The notes below the pieces were generated by a model, which worked only from the letters and a program-made list of their open reading frames with translations, ran no database searches and had not been told where the DNA came from. Position numbers and translations under genes: made by a program. Below, one piece after another: positions 1-12,167 of a stretch of DNA of 64,000 bases. Source of the DNA: Laburnicola sp. R22_1 (taxonomy: Eukaryota > Ascomycota > Dothideomycetes > Pleosporales > Didymosphaeriaceae); NCBI GenBank assembly GCA_014281115.1, contig JACONQ010000004.1, forward strand, positions 124,001 to 188,000, read 5' to 3'. How positions within the stretch are numbered: the first letter of the stretch is position 1; the number at the start of each line of letters is the position of its first letter.

Positions 1-79
1 ATTATGTGCCCTACCTGTACCTAAACTATCTCACCACCTTCTAAAAGAGATATGAACCAGGGCAATGCCTGGGCACCTT

Positions 80-345
80 CTTAAATACACATAGCCAACT
101 GTCATGTGCCCTGCCTCCGCCTCTGTCCTCAGCCGCGTTCAAAAACCAGCAACTCCAATTATCCCTTAACCGTCTTTTAAAATACGAATGCCGAATCGGT
201 CATGTGTCCTGCCTCAGCCTCTGTCCAAACCCGCGTTTAAAAAACAAATACTCAATTACTCATGGACTCCCACTCCTACTAAAAAGTACATAGCTAACCT
301 ATTATGTACCCCTGCCTCTGTCCGAGCCAGCTTTTAAAAAACAAA
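80..345. repeat. Imperfect tandem repeat, about 95-110 bp period
   Basis: Three diverged units begin near 112, 202 and 302. Each carries TCATGTGCCCTGCCTC or a variant, then CCTCTGTCC, then a pyrimidine/purine-rich GCGTTYAAAAAAC block. Unit length drifts and spacing is only approximate, so this is an old degenerate tandem array or minisatellite. No coding content is evident. Confidence 0.5.
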
Positions 346-2862
346 CAAAAATCCACCATCCACCATCCACCACCCCCACCAAAACCATATCTGGCTCTCT
401 CTCATGGTACCCCTCCGTCGTCCCGTCTGCTACCTATCAAGAAAACCTCCACACAGACATAGTGACGTACGCGCCATATCCTCCAGCCGTAAATAAAACA
501 AATCGATGTGATACCTATCCGATGTCGATGTCGATGCTCAAACAACCCACACGACGCTTGCTGTATGTATGCTTCGGACACGAACACCCCGCCTGCTACA
601 TCATATCGAGCGTAAACAATATTCCCCATCGGTATGGCTGCCACGCCACCTCACCTCGCCTCAAAAAGTGGATAAAGAGCGGTGGTCATCATCAGCACAC
701 AGCACAGACGAGTGCAAGCACCACAACGCGACGAACGGATCGCACCCGTACAAAAAACGCCGGGCGCACCATCCCACCCTTCATCCCTAGAACGCAACGC
801 GCGCATCTCCGAAGTTAGGAGAAGCCAGTCTGTAAACCTGGCAGGCAGTTCCAACTAGTTCCAACGAGGGGCCACCACAGTGCCCGTGGGGGTACACAGT
901 GTCACACATTCTTTCGAGGGGAGAGGATCCGAGATCCGGGAAAGGCGGGAAGGCGACAGAGAATGTAACGTCAATTTGCTATGTAGTAGATGCCCACGCC
1001 CCCCACATCAAGGGCGCTGCGATGCCATGCGAAAACAGTCGCCACAGAAAATCAACGCCCAAGCTGCCTTGCGTGCCCCTCATGCCCGAATAGATCAAAG
1101 TACAAGGTGACCCAGAAAAGAGAGGCGTTTTGGGTCCAAGCAAGTGTATAGCCTGAGCGCATACAGAGAGAAACCCGTGAGCCCTGTTACTACACTCAAC
1201 GGGGGAGAAGGAAAGCAAATCGACAAAAGCGAGAGACATAGGGCCCAGAGCGAGCGGTGGCGAGTCCAAATCGGATGGGTTGCGCATATGGAATGGGCTG
1301 GTAGTGCGCCGGACTAAAGAGTAAGGGCTTCGACCTTTGCGCGAATTAGTTAGCGAGAAGCCAATGTAGTACAGAACATACCGAATGTAGGGATGCAAGA
1401 TCAAGATCGGCAGAAGGGCGACTCCATCCCGCGGGGCTTGGAGGCGGCTGCGGTGGTGGAGAAGGTGGGTCATCTCGCGACCTTTCTTGGAGCATGGTCA
1501 GGCCGAAGTCGAGCGCGTGTGTCTCAGCGTAAAAGGCAAAGTCGAAATCGAAGTCTTTGGGGTAGCTTGAGACTGCTTTGATGATGGCCATGATGCGTCT
1601 GCTGACGGAAGATGCGAGGGAGCTTGGTAAGGATTGGACAGATGCTGTTGAAGGGACTTGATGTTGGACCTGTTCTCAGTGGAAAGGAGAGTGATGCTCT
1701 GGAGAACAAAACACTAACGCTGTCCTCTACATTAAATAGTCTTGTGTCTGTGAGTCTGCGGCGACATAGGCAGGGATTCGGCCTCGCTGGCAAACAGAGG
1801 CACACCTCACAAAGGCAATCAGGGTCGCAACGGCCCGGGCGGATGGCGGATGGCATTGCAGCCAAAGGTCACGATGGGAGGCGACTGGAATGAGCTATGT
1901 GCGCCCCAAACGATGCCCAAGTGAGCGCGGAGCGCAAGCAACGTGGAGACGTGTTCCCAGTGTAGCAGGGGAATTCGGGCAAAGGAGCAGGACGCAGATA
2001 ACCGGCGCGATTGTGCTATCCAGCTTGGAGCATCATGTTCATTCGCCGGGGATGCGCAGAAGCGGCCGCCCTTTGTCATACCCTGCTCGAATGAGGAAAG
2101 GTGAAGTGTGTTCTGCTGAGCTGGACAGCGGGATAGACGCCAGGGCTGCGGCAATGGTGTTCTGGAAGTGGCATGGAATGTGGGGAATACCGCAGCGGCC
2201 GTCCATCCAGCGATGGGCTCACTACCCCCGGAGCGTGCAGAGGTGAGGGTGTGGGTGGAGGTGAGTGGTTGTTGCGTGTTTGCCCATGTTGTGAGTGAAG
2301 CAAACCCGTGCGGCGCTGTCGCTCTGCAGGCCGAATACCGGCGCAAGAGTCAGTAGCATTGGACAGCAATGGCTAGAATAGGGCATTGATCGGTGAAAGA
2401 GGGCGGGAGTGAAGGCTTTTGGGAAAGCAATCAAGGCGGTGGAGAGGTGAGAGGGTGCAGCGGCGCACAAGGCTGAAGGTGCCGATGCCGGTGCTGAGAG
2501 GGACGGGTGCCAAGGCCGCGGCGGACGCGAGGTGAGCCGCATCGCGACTTCCCGTTGATGGGCGCCGCCGCCGCTTCCACGCACTCAACACAGAAGTCGC
2601 GGCGCCCAAACGAGCAGTCGCACCCTCGCGCGTTCCTTCCGCGAGCCACCTCATCCGACGGCCGCTTCCTCGTCGGGATCCGCCGGGCAATCACGCATGC
2701 AGGCACCCGGAATGAGCCTGCCCTTCACTTGCGCATAGCAGGCAGGCACGACTGTGGAGTTGACGCACCACACTGGCTACCACCACCACACTGGTTACCA
2801 CCACCACCCTGGTTGCCACCACCCACACGGGCACTCCCTTCACACGTCTGGGCGGCCTCGCC
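346..2862. other. Intergenic / upstream region, no gene supported
   Basis: This 2.5-kb stretch has open frames on both strands, but none shows a recognisable domain. They overlap each other in several frames and have skewed, arginine/serine-rich compositions typical of chance frames in GC-balanced fungal DNA. The 3' part is presumably promoter and 5' UTR of the TAF6 gene that starts at 2863. I cannot define a promoter element. Confidence 0.5.
2773..2826 (+). repeat. 18-bp minisatellite, three units
   Basis: CTGGYTRCCACCACCAC-type units start at 2773, 2791 and 2809, an exact 18-bp period. The array ends about 37 bp before the TAF6 start codon, so it probably lies in its 5' UTR or core promoter. 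Confidence 0.7.
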
Positions 2863-4337
2863 ATGTCATCGTCCGTCTGGAACCCCGACAACGTGCGCGA
2901 CGTCGCCGAGTCGGTGGGCATCGCGTCCCTCGCCGACAACGTGGTCGAGGAGCTGGCCCGCGACGTCGACTACCGCCTCGCCCAGGTGCTCGAGGAGGCG
3001 CTCAAGTTCATGCGCCACGGCAAGCGCACCACGCTGAGCACGCACGACATCGCGCATGCCCTCAAGGTGCTCAACGTGGAGCCGCTCTACGGCTACGACT
3101 CGACCCGCCCGCTGCGCTTCGGCGAAGCCTCCCTCGGGCCTGGCCAGCCGCTGTACTATGTCGAGGACGAGGAGGTCGACTTTGAGAAGCTCATCAACGC
3201 CCCGCTGCCCAAGGTCCCGCGCGAGATCACCTTTACCGGTACGTGTGCGCCCTAGCATACGCTTTCTAGAAGCTTTCCCCCCATGCACAGCTGACGTCCG
3301 CAGCCCACTGGCTCGCCGTCGAAGGTGTGCAACCCTCGATTCCCCAGAACCCGACGGCGAGTAACCAGGGCGACCTGCTTCCGAAGGGCCCGAACGCCAA
3401 CCCGCACCTCGCTGCCGCCAACGGCCTGGACAACGTCAGCGTCAAGCCCCTCGTCAAGCACGTCCTCTCCAAAGAGTCACAGGAGCTGTTTGCCAAACTC
3501 TCCAGCGCCCTCCTCGACGACACCAATTCCGAGTGGCTCCATGCCGCCCTCTCCTCGATCCAGAGCGATCCTGGCATCCACCAGCTGACCACGTACCTGC
3601 TCACGTTTATTGCCGAGAAGGTTACGCACAACATGAAGAACATCTTCGTCTTGAAGTCCATGCTGTTCGCTACCGAGAAGCTGCTGTCGAATCCCACCAT
3701 CTATCTCGATCCGTACATCCCCTACATGGTTCCTCCGGTGCTCACGTGCTGCACAGGCAAACACCTAGGGCCTACGTCACATCTAGCTCCATCCAACGCT
3801 TCCTCGGAGACGCTGAATGGTAACAATATCAATGGCCATAGACAGCCATCGCTCGAACATTTCGAAGTGCGCGACATAGCAGCATCACTCCTGCATCAAA
3901 TCTGTCGCAAGTACTCGTCCTCGAATCAGGGTCTCAAGGCGCGCATCGCCCGGATATGCTTGAAGTCGTTTCTGGACCCCAACAAGCCGCTGGGCACACA
4001 CTATGGCGCCCTGAAAGCGCTGAGGCTGATTACCGGCGCCGAAGGGGTCAGGATGATTATTCTGCCAAATCTCAAGATATATGACGAAGTTTTGAAAGAA
4101 GCTCTAGCCGATGAGTCCAGGAAGGGTGAAGCACAACGCATACTCGTCGAAATTCTAAAGAGTCTAGACAGTCTGGAGCGGGTACGAGGCCCCACAAGAG
4201 CGAACGGTGTCGCCGACATGAATAGTCAAAGAGAGCGGCTGGTTAGCAAGATCGGCGAGGTGGTGGCAGACGCACTCATCACTAGCCATCGGATAGTCGT
4301 GGCTCAGGAGATTCTTGACACCGACGTCAGCACATAG
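2863..4337 (+). CDS. TAF6: TAF6, TFIID/SAGA histone-fold subunit (two exons)
   Basis: Exons are 2863-3238 and 3304-4337, with a 65-nt intron (3239-3303, GTACGT...CAG) interrupting a codon after its first base. Splicing restores an uninterrupted 469-aa protein, and the junction reads ITFTG then [11 protein letters not shown]. Residues about 8-75 (start [12 protein letters not shown], helix rich in [15 protein letters not shown], then [17 protein letters not shown]) match the TAF6 histone fold, which in the family pairs with TAF9. Residues about 185-400 (from [14 protein letters not shown] through the [17 protein letters not shown] segment) match the C-terminal TAF6 HEAT-repeat domain. The protein acts in the nucleus in TFIID and SAGA. 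The start is chosen because it is the first ATG in frame and is followed directly by the canonical N terminus. Length and domain order are normal, with no sign of damage. The gene is convergent with the membrane-protein gene downstream. Confidence 0.95.
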
Positions 4338-4995
4338 GCAGCTCTGCGCTGGCTTGCGTTATCGTGCAGGATTCCTTGGTCCGGGCTTAGAGGGCGCCCT
4401 GGACGTTGCGAGTCTAGTATTTCGGGCTCACGAGAGGTTTGGTTTGCGCTTGATTGGCAGTCGGAGAAAGTATCCGACCATTGATTTGACTGGCGTTGGC
4501 GGGTAGGACAAGATACCATTTCTCATCACGGGGTAGGAAAAGTAGCGTATGTTTTGAATCTCCCTTTGAATCTAAACATTTACTGTCGCCTGGTTGAATT
4601 TTGAAGACCGTCGTCGTGGGAGCTTCTACCCAAGTTCGAGTCCGCACAATACACAGAGGGGGTAAAACAGGAGGCACTAAAACCTAGTGTCTAGCACACA
4701 GTGGGCCTGTTTGAATTTTTGTTCGCTCTGGCTTTTTGAGAATAGTGGTCAGCTAGCTGGTTGGCTACCTCCCTAACAATCTCTGCATAACCTGCCGTGT
4801 CGAAATCAAGTTATCGACTTCCAGCAGATACGACAATCCAACCAACCAACCAACCAACCAACTAACCATCCATCCACCCACGCTCAACCCATCACATAAG
4901 CAAACAAACAAACAAACAACTCCTACCCTCATCTCCCCATCCTATCCTATCCTACCCTCAAACAACAAACCCCCTCCCTTTCCCTCACGAACCCC
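4338..4995. other. Convergent intergenic region with microsatellites
   Basis: This lies between the 3' ends of TAF6 (+) and the membrane-protein gene (-). Nothing coding is supported. It holds short runs: (CCAA)n near 4838-4860, (CAAA)n near 4899-4918 and (TCCTA)n near 4939-4960. Confidence 0.6.
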
Positions 4996-6612
4996 TTACA
5001 ACCCCCTCCCCACCCTCTCCACCCTCGGCAAAACCAACAACCCCTCCTCCCCCTCCCCCTCCCCCTCATCCTCCGTCCACCTCACCACCCTCCCCACCGC
5101 CTTATTCACCCCGTCTTCGATCCACGCCGTCGCTGTCGCCGCGCCGCCGCCGCCGGTGTGCCATACTTTTTCGGACCAGTCGACGAGGTGGAGGAGGGAG
5201 CGGGTGGAGAGGGAGCGAGACGGTGGGGTGGAAGAGGGGGAAGTGGGCGGAGGTTGGAGCTGGGATTCGATGTCTTGGTCTTGGTTGGGAGATGGGCTGG
5301 GGGGATAGGTGGATACGGCGGAGGGAGACAGGGAGCGGGAGGAGAAGAATGTTGTGTGGGCGGTGAGGTAGGTGGATTCTGGGGGTGTGGGGGGGAGGTA
5401 GGGGTTTTGTGGGGAGGGGGTGGGGGAGGGGGTTGTGCTGCTGCTGCTGCTGCTGTTGTTGTTGTTGTTGTTGTAGTGTGTGGTGGTGGGAGCGCGGGCG
5501 TGGTGTGTTTGGGATTGTAATTTCCACGGCGGTAGTAGCGGCGAGGCAGGTACAGATTCCGCAGACAGGTTGGAGTTGGAGTTGAGGTTGATTCTGCGCT
5601 GGCGGAGGGGGGAGTCGTATGTGCTGTGGTTTGGCGTCGAAGTCGAAGTCGCAGATGGAGTGGTAGCCGTGGGGACGTGTATCCCGGTGCGGATACATAT
5701 ATCTGGCCGCGCATTGCCGTCCTCCGACGTCGAAGAAGAACCAGACAGCAGAGCAACATATGTCGCCATTTCGCCAACGGGTTCGTTGTTCTTCGTGCGG
5801 GACATCCAGCCGCATACTACACGCTTCCACCACGCGACTTTTTCCTTGTCTTCCACTTTTGTCGTCTTCGCGTCTTTCTCCTCCTCGTCTTTCTCACTAT
5901 GCTTCTCGCATGCGTTCTCCCGCCTACCCGTCCGCGCGGTAATACCCCACACGAAACCCAGCCATATGACTCCGAGGCCGAGGAGCGTAAAAAGCAGTAT
6001 CTGCGCTGCGAGCGGGAAGTCTGGGACTTGGAATTGCGCGCTGGGCGACGACATGTTGTGGAGTGCACGTTGGGAGTCGTAGTCGTGCGTAGCGACGGCG
6101 GCGGGTTGGACGACGTCGTGGGCGCGGTGGTCGAAGAGACTAAGTGGGTAAGTCGGTGCTGCGGTCGGTGTAGTTTGACCGCGGGTAGTACGCGGCGGTG
6201 AAACGGGGGTCTGGTGCGTGGGACTGACAGAGACAGAGACAGAGACAGAGGCCGAGGCCGAGGTGTCTTGATTGCTTGCTCCCACCTCCACCAGATCGTA
6301 TGGCCTTTCACCGCCTCCCCTCAGTGAAACCACCCCCGTACTTCTATCCCGCGACGACGCAACCCGCTTAACAAGCGTACTCGCCGGCCTCACCCACCTC
6401 ACACTCGTACACGTAACCGTCACCGTCGTTGACACCGTCGGGACCACTCCCTCATTTTCTGCCTCAGCAGAGACGTACTTGTACTTCCTCTCCCAAGGAG
6501 CAGGCGCCATATCAATCTCGCGTTTCTGTAGTGGACTGTTTACGAGTCCGAATCTGAGTTGCAGAATAGCGATATGCTTCGTTACTTTCGCAGTAAAAGC
6601 TGAGAGGAGCAT
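4996..6612 (-). CDS. Hypothetical single-pass membrane protein, low-complexity tails
   Basis: An open frame of 538 codons without introns. I recognise no catalytic domain. Residues about 199-225 form one strong transmembrane segment (LAAQILLFTLLGLGVIWLGF), followed by basic and charged residues (ARTGRREN, then a Lys/Glu-rich stretch 235-260 and WWKRVV). This suggests a cytosolic C terminus by the positive-inside rule. The N-terminal part is Ser/Thr/Val-rich, with a (SV)n run near 122-130. The C-terminal half is Pro/Ser/Thr/Asn-rich, with an Asn6-Ser6 run at about 381-392. The length of the open frame and the hydrophobic segment in an otherwise polar protein support a real gene. The first Met (6612) may not be used: Met35 (6510), starting MAPAPWERKYKYV, is equally plausible. 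No signal peptide is obvious from either start. Function unknown; it may be a fungal wall or plasma-membrane sensor-like protein, but that is only a guess from architecture. Confidence 0.65.
   Translation of the reverse strand: MLLSAFTAKVTKHIAILQLRFGLVNSPLQKREIDMAPAPWERKYKYVSAEAENEGVVPTVSTTVTVTCTSVRWVRPASTLVKRVASSRDRSTGVVSLRGGGERPYDLVEVGASNQDTSASASVSVSVSVSPTHQTPVSPPRTTRGQTTPTAAPTYPLSLFDHRAHDVVQPAAVATHDYDSQRALHNMSSPSAQFQVPDFPLAAQILLFTLLGLGVIWLGFVWGITARTGRRENACEKHSEKDEEEKDAKTTKVEDKEKVAWWKRVVCGWMSRTKNNEPVGEMATYVALLSGSSSTSEDGNARPDICIRTGIHVPTATTPSATSTSTPNHSTYDSPLRQRRINLNSNSNLSAESVPASPLLPPWKLQSQTHHARAPTTTHYNNNNNNSSSSSSTTPSPTPSPQNPYLPPTPPESTYLTAHTTFFSSRSLSPSAVSTYPPSPSPNQDQDIESQLQPPPTSPSSTPPSRSLSTRSLLHLVDWSEKVWHTGGGGAATATAWIEDGVNKAVGRVVRWTEDEGEGEGEEGLLVLPRVERVGRGL
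5435..5473 (-). repeat. Trinucleotide repeat coding Asn/Ser run
   Basis: GCT/GTT triplets on the + strand are read on the - strand as six AAC and six AGC-type codons, inside the membrane-protein gene. The run keeps frame and is a likely length-polymorphic coding microsatellite. Confidence 0.8.
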
Positions 6613-7373
6613 GTTTCTTTAAGAAGGGAAGAGGAATATAAAAAAGCGAAGTTGAAAAGGTTTTATATGATGAGCTGGAGAGGGGCTGGGGGCGTTGTAC
6701 GACGTATGGGATGTGTGAACTTTGCGGTGGGGCGGGGGAAGGGAATGTAGATGGCAGGTAGGCTGTGCAGAAGAAATATGTTGTGGTATACTACTCACAT
6801 TGTGTACGCTGCTCTTCTCCAACATCACAAAGTTCTTCAATGGGCGTATTCCTTCGGACGTGGAATGGCACTGTGACGCTTAGCTACCTGTCACCGCACG
6901 ACCTCTTCAACACTTCTGTATCAATCGAGACATTCACAGCATGAGCTTGGACAAGCCGTATGGAACTATGAATTACAGCATCTTCATATAGTTGGCTAAC
7001 ATACAGTATGAGAAGGTGACATGCCGTGCTTCCAATGAAGTCGGTACAATTACAAACGCCGCCCGATGTGAGATTACTAGTCTATTTTCGCTCGCAGAGG
7101 CTTGACAAATCTAGCTGTACAACAAAAGAGATGGTTTCGACAGGATAACCAAACATGATTCTCCAGATAGAGCACATAGCACGTTGTTGGCATAGCAAAG
7201 AGGGTTTGAAAGGCATCAAACCCAAGTATTAGCTCGTGGTAATACGTGACCACCGCGTTGTGAGCCATCTGAGAGCAGAGCCGGATGGCAAGCGGTTCCA
7301 GGGAGGAAAGAAGTCGTGCTGGTGTAGTATAGGTTTGGAAAGCACTTTTGAGAGGATTATTAGGGTGTAAGCC
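6613..7373. other. Intergenic, no gene seen
   Basis: This is upstream of the membrane-protein gene and downstream of the ABC transporter stop codon, both on the - strand. It should hold the transporter 3' UTR and the promoter of the membrane-protein gene. I see no conserved element or RNA gene. Confidence 0.5.
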
Positions 7374-10300
7374 TCAACGACGATTAAAGTTGAGATAACG
7401 AGCCTGGTTAATGTCAGAACACAGCTCATCGGTGAATGTTTTTCAAGGATCAAGGAACTTACCGCCATGAACAAAAGGAAAAGGTTGGATCCGATAAAGG
7501 CGGCCAGGATACCCAGATCTCGCCAACGGTGGCTAAAGTCCAGGCCAAGCGGCTCGTAGAACTGGTTACCAACTTTGTATGCGCAGTACTGACAGAAGTC
7601 GGTGGCATTGTCAAGTATGTAACCTGGGCCGCCATTCGAGAAGAAGTCGCTCATATAGGTGCCACAGTCCTGGCCTTGCGGCGCTCGGAAGTTGTTAAGC
7701 TCAACTGGTGTACACTGGACTGGTTGGTCATGGAGCTCAGTCACAATCATACCTCCCACAAGGCGAGTCATGGGATTCAGCTGATACAACCAAGCACGCC
7801 AAAACCCAGGAATCTGTGGCTTCGGGATAGTAACACCACAGAATAACGCAAAAATGACGATGACGAATGGGTTGGTCAGCGACGCAATGAACGGATCAGG
7901 GGTGAGCGCGGCAATTGTTTGAGCCAAAGTAACGGAGAATATCTCGGTGATGAGGATAATGAGAAACTGGTATCCGGCACGGGAGGACTTCGAGTTTAGC
8001 CCAGGAATATAGTAGATCGGAAGGAAGAAGAAGACAGAGCATAGAAGGCTGTATGGCATCTCGGCGATGACCATGGAGAGCGCAAAAGGGAATGTCTTAT
8101 AAGCCTTGGCCATCTGTTCGCGGTACGAGATCATTCGGGAGACGGCGTACTTGGGTTCGACCTGGGCGAGAATGAGAGCAGGCAAGACTGTGACCTGGAA
8201 GATGACGAATACGCGATACTGGAGCGAGGAACGGGAGTCGTCAAGCTGAAGATACATCAATCCGGTCAACAATGCGATAATGACGTGGTTGAAGAGTCTC
8301 GTGAAGCCGTAGTTGGGAGTCCGCCAAAACGACAGATTCTGGCGCTTGTTGACAAGCTTGATCTGGTGCCATAGCGGTGTGGCGTACTCCTGCTGTTCCA
8401 CAGGATCAGCAGCTCCCACCTCAGCGATACGGGTCTCTTTCATGCGCACGATCTCTTCCTTCACCTGTGCAAATTCTGCAGAGTCGCGCCACACATCGGC
8501 CCAGTCGCGCTTACCCAGGCGAGGAGTAGAGCCTGCACCGATAGCATCCAGCATCCACTCCGCAGGGTTCGCATCCGCTGGGCAGTCGGCTCCATGGCGG
8601 CGGAAGTAATCGAGCAACACGTGGGCATCCGCCCCTATGTCGCCGAAGTAAACGCACTGGCCGCCGCGTTGTAGTAACAGAAGGCGGTCGAAATTCTCGA
8701 AAAGAGCCGAATTGGGCTGATGAATGGTACATAAGATGGCTTGGCCCGCCGCAGCGAGTTTGCGTAGGAATCGGACGATGTTGAAAGCGCTCTGAGAGTC
8801 GAGTCCACTCGTAGGTTCGTCCAAAAAGAGCAGTAGCTCCGGTTTGGCGGCCAATTCGACTCCGATTGTCACACGTTTACGCTGTTCCACGGCTAGTCCA
8901 GTTTCCGGTTCTCCAATAATGGCGTCTGCCATGTCTTCCATCTCTAGGAGAGAGATGACCTCTTCGACGTATGCATATTTCTCTTCTTGGGGGGTCTCGA
9001 AAGGCTGACGGAGGTCTGCCGAGAACCGGAGTGCCTCCCTAACAGTCTGAGCTGGCTCCTAAAAGTATATTAGCCATGTGGTTTTGTATAATGCGGCACC
9101 GGGTGACGACAATACACAGGACACTAAAGTGTCTGGCTGTGTACCCTGTGTGCAAAGGGAGAAGCTTACGTGGACGTCGAGCTGTTCTGCATACGCAGTC
9201 CCTCGTTGGAAGGCAATGCCAGGCTGCTTGCCATCGACAAGCTTGTCGCCTCCGATAACACCAATATTCTTACGAGCAGCGAGCACGTCCAACAGAGTGG
9301 TCTTGCCAGCCCCTGAAGCACCCATGAGCGCAGTAAGCTGGCCTGGCTTGACATATCCGAAAATGTTGTTCAGTAGCCTCAAATCACCGCTAGGAACGGG
9401 GACATCGTAAGTAAGATCTTCCCAAGTGAGCACAGCCTTGGATGCAATGTTTAAGCCGGAGCTCGCATCAGTGTCAGCTTCTCTCCGGTTCCGCTTGTCC
9501 CGTTTCTCGCGAAGTTTCTCGTTCAACGTCTTGATTTCCTTGTCCTCCTTGACGAAAAATGTGACGGTGCGACCGCCAGCACCCCATTTGATATACTCTC
9601 CAAGGAAAGTATTGGCTGCCAAAAAACCAGCGATGAGAACAATGGAGATGCCCCAGTTTCGCCATAGATCACCAGTCAGGTATGAGAACCCGATACTGAT
9701 GTAGTCGGAACCGGACACCTGGACAGAGCCAGCTTGGCTGCCTGGTAACGTGCAGACTTGAGAATCGATGTCACCATAACCGGGGCCATAGGGGATCAAC
9801 GAAGTACCCTCACAGGTAAGATCAAGGCGTCCGAATTCGTTCATCATGAGTGACGAGAAGGCGAGGCCCAATGCGTTGATGTAAAAGATCCACCTAGACT
9901 AGGATTAGCGCCAATGCCAGCGCGGAATCGGAAGAAATAGGTGTCACGACAGGTGCTTCATCACCCATTGTGGCACTATTCTGCTTATAACATACCTGAG
10001 CCAGACCTGTTCAGACTGCCACTGGATTATATAACCAGACGTCAATACGAACAGGGTGATAATGGTAGCAGCCAGACGAATAGCGACATCGAAATCCGGA
10101 CACAAGCAGCCAACCGTTCGAAAAAACAGCGTCATCGCAAGGTAACCAGTGATAATCATGAGGACGAAGATGAAGAAGGCGCCAGCATCGCGGACCAGGC
10201 CGGTCATGAAGTAGACGATGATGCTGAAGACCAAGATCTGTGCCGAGGAGAACAGCAGATCAACACCAATTTGTGCTATCCAGAGGGCTGACGGACGGTG

Positions 10301-12167
10301 AAAGGTGAATGCTCGGTGTTTGTTTACGATAGGCCGTCCAGTCATGACACTGGGTAGTTCTGCGAAGGCGTTGAAAGCGTTGAACAGTAGTGAAATAAAG
10401 AGCACACCACCTCGGGTAAATGCGCCGGCCGACGTACTGGGCAGGTTGAGCCAAACGGTACCGATGACGATTGCAATGACGATGGAGGTGATCCAGGAAG
10501 TAACAAGGCTGAACTTGTCCTGCCACTTCAACAAAAATTGGCGCTTGAACAAGGCATGCACTTGCAAGTAGAAGGGAATAGAGTAGACGGATTTGTGCGG
10601 CGCATGTCGCTTGCTCTCCTTGACGGCCGTCACGAATTCGTCGTAAACATGTTTCTCCTCATCCATGCGCGCGTGGTACTCGGTAATCTCGGCATTCGTT
10701 CTAGCTGCGGTCTCTGATTCCCTGTAAGCCTGCGCCAATGCCTCTGGTGTACTGGGCACATTATCCTCGCTCCTGCCAGGGGCATATTCGCGCTCGAAAG
10801 GATCTGTGCAACCTGTGAGGTAATCTGGCGACGTCTGACGTGGTTTTTGCTTGAAGCCAAGTCCCTCAAAGTAAGCACGGGCGTCCTTGGCAGGGCCAAA
10901 ATACACCTGGCGTCCGGAATCAATGACAAGGACTTTATCGAAGACTTCGTAAATATTTTCCGAGGCTTGGTAGAGAGATACGAAGGTAGTTGTCTTGTAA
11001 ATGTTCGTCAACACCCTCAATGATCGAGCATAGTCAACAGCAGTAGAGGCATCCAGACCGCGCGTGGAGTTGTCCCAGGAAATCACCGATGCGCCTGTAA
11101 TCATCGTTTCTGCGATTGACACTCGTTTACGCTCCCCTCCAGAGATACCGCGAACGAAAGGGTTTCCAACGATAGTGTTTCTGGTGTGTTCAATATTGAA
11201 CATTTTCAGCATAAGATCGATGACGCGCTCTTTGAAGTCCTTTCGTGATAGGCCGGCCGGTCGCTTTCCGGGAACTTTAGTCTCGAGTGCGAAATCGAGG
11301 GTCTGTCCCACGGTCAGAGTAGGGTGGTGGTTCTCGTCTTCCTCGCAGTATACAGCTTCACCTCGGTAGCGCTTCTCAAAGAAACCACTCTCAAACGGGC
11401 CGTACAGCACTTTGCCGTCGACCTTGGTGTAACCGTAACGCTGATTCGAGGCGATCTTCAGGAATGTCGTGCAGCCGCTTCCCGGGCGACCGAGGACCAG
11501 GCACATCTCGCCGGGCTTCACGACACCCTTGAAATCCTTGAGGATATCAAATTCGCGGCCCTTCTTGCCAAGACCGAGCAGACCTTGGATCGTCCCAAAG
11601 ACGTTGAAGAAAGATACAAATGCATCGGGGAAGGTCTTGACGTAGTCTGTACAGGCCAAACATTAGCATAGGTAATACAAACGTTGATGAAACACACTTA
11701 CTCTTCACGCCTCCAATTCCGCTAACCGTGAGGTCCTCAAAGACAACACCTATCCGCTTCGACTTGATGCCTGCTCTTTCTTCCTCGTCGCGATTGCCTC
11801 TGAGCACGTGCTCTAGGTCAAATTGATCCTCAGACGCGGATTCGTCGTCGACTGCCTTCTCAACATCGGGAGCAGCAGCGCCTTTGCGGCTTTGGCGAGA
11901 CTTTGTGCGGCTCAGGTGGCTGCTCCTAGAGAATTCCCGATTGAGCTCAGCAAACTCGGCTTCGGCGCGGGAGATGTTGACGCCAGCATCGTGCTTCTCG
12001 GTAGGCTGGGCGCTCCTCTCGACCACGCTGCTCGAAATGGTGGTGGCGCTTTCATAGTCGTCATCGTCCTTTACGCGGCCAGCAGAGGGGTGTATAGACT
12101 CGTACACGGCTCCCTCTGTCTCCTTGCGGAGAGTCGAGCTGTTGATGGGAACGTTGGGATCCTCCAT
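7374..12167 (-). CDS. Full-size PDR/ABCG multidrug transporter (five exons)
   Basis: Exons on the - strand are 12167-11702, 11646-9996, 9893-9170, 9058-7463 and 7403-7374. Introns of 55, 102, 111 and 59 nt are all GT..AG. Spliced length is 4,467 nt, giving 1,488 aa with no internal stop, the usual size for fungal PDR pumps. Layout is (NBD-TMD) twice. NBD1 has the PDR-type degenerate Walker A GRPGSGCTT (about 208-216, Cys for Lys), signature SGGERKRVSIAE and deviant Walker B WDNSTRGLD. NBD2 has canonical Walker A GASGAGKTT, the PDR variant signature VEQRKRVTIG and Walker B LLFLDEPTSGLD. Asymmetric sites like this are the family norm. The tiny last exon restores the typical C terminus AARYLNFNRR. 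The start MEDPNVPI is the only ATG giving a normal N terminus; an in-frame extension upstream looks like 5' UTR. The family exports drugs and toxicants across the plasma membrane by ATP hydrolysis; the substrate is unknown here. The start lies about 365 bp from the RIP-affected block, yet the gene is intact. Confidence 0.95.

Noticed and set aside
402..2706. Many 60-175 codon frames on both strands left of TAF6
   Set aside because: They overlap each other, lack domains and splice structure, and have skewed compositions; none can be supported as a gene.
5102..6311. Long alternative frames in the membrane-protein gene on both strands
   Set aside because: Low-complexity DNA opens all frames; only the 538-codon frame has a plausible membrane segment and covers the whole region.
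7374..12167. Part of a secondary-metabolite cluster
   Set aside because: No synthase, tailoring enzyme or pathway regulator is nearby; the neighbours are a membrane protein and transposons.
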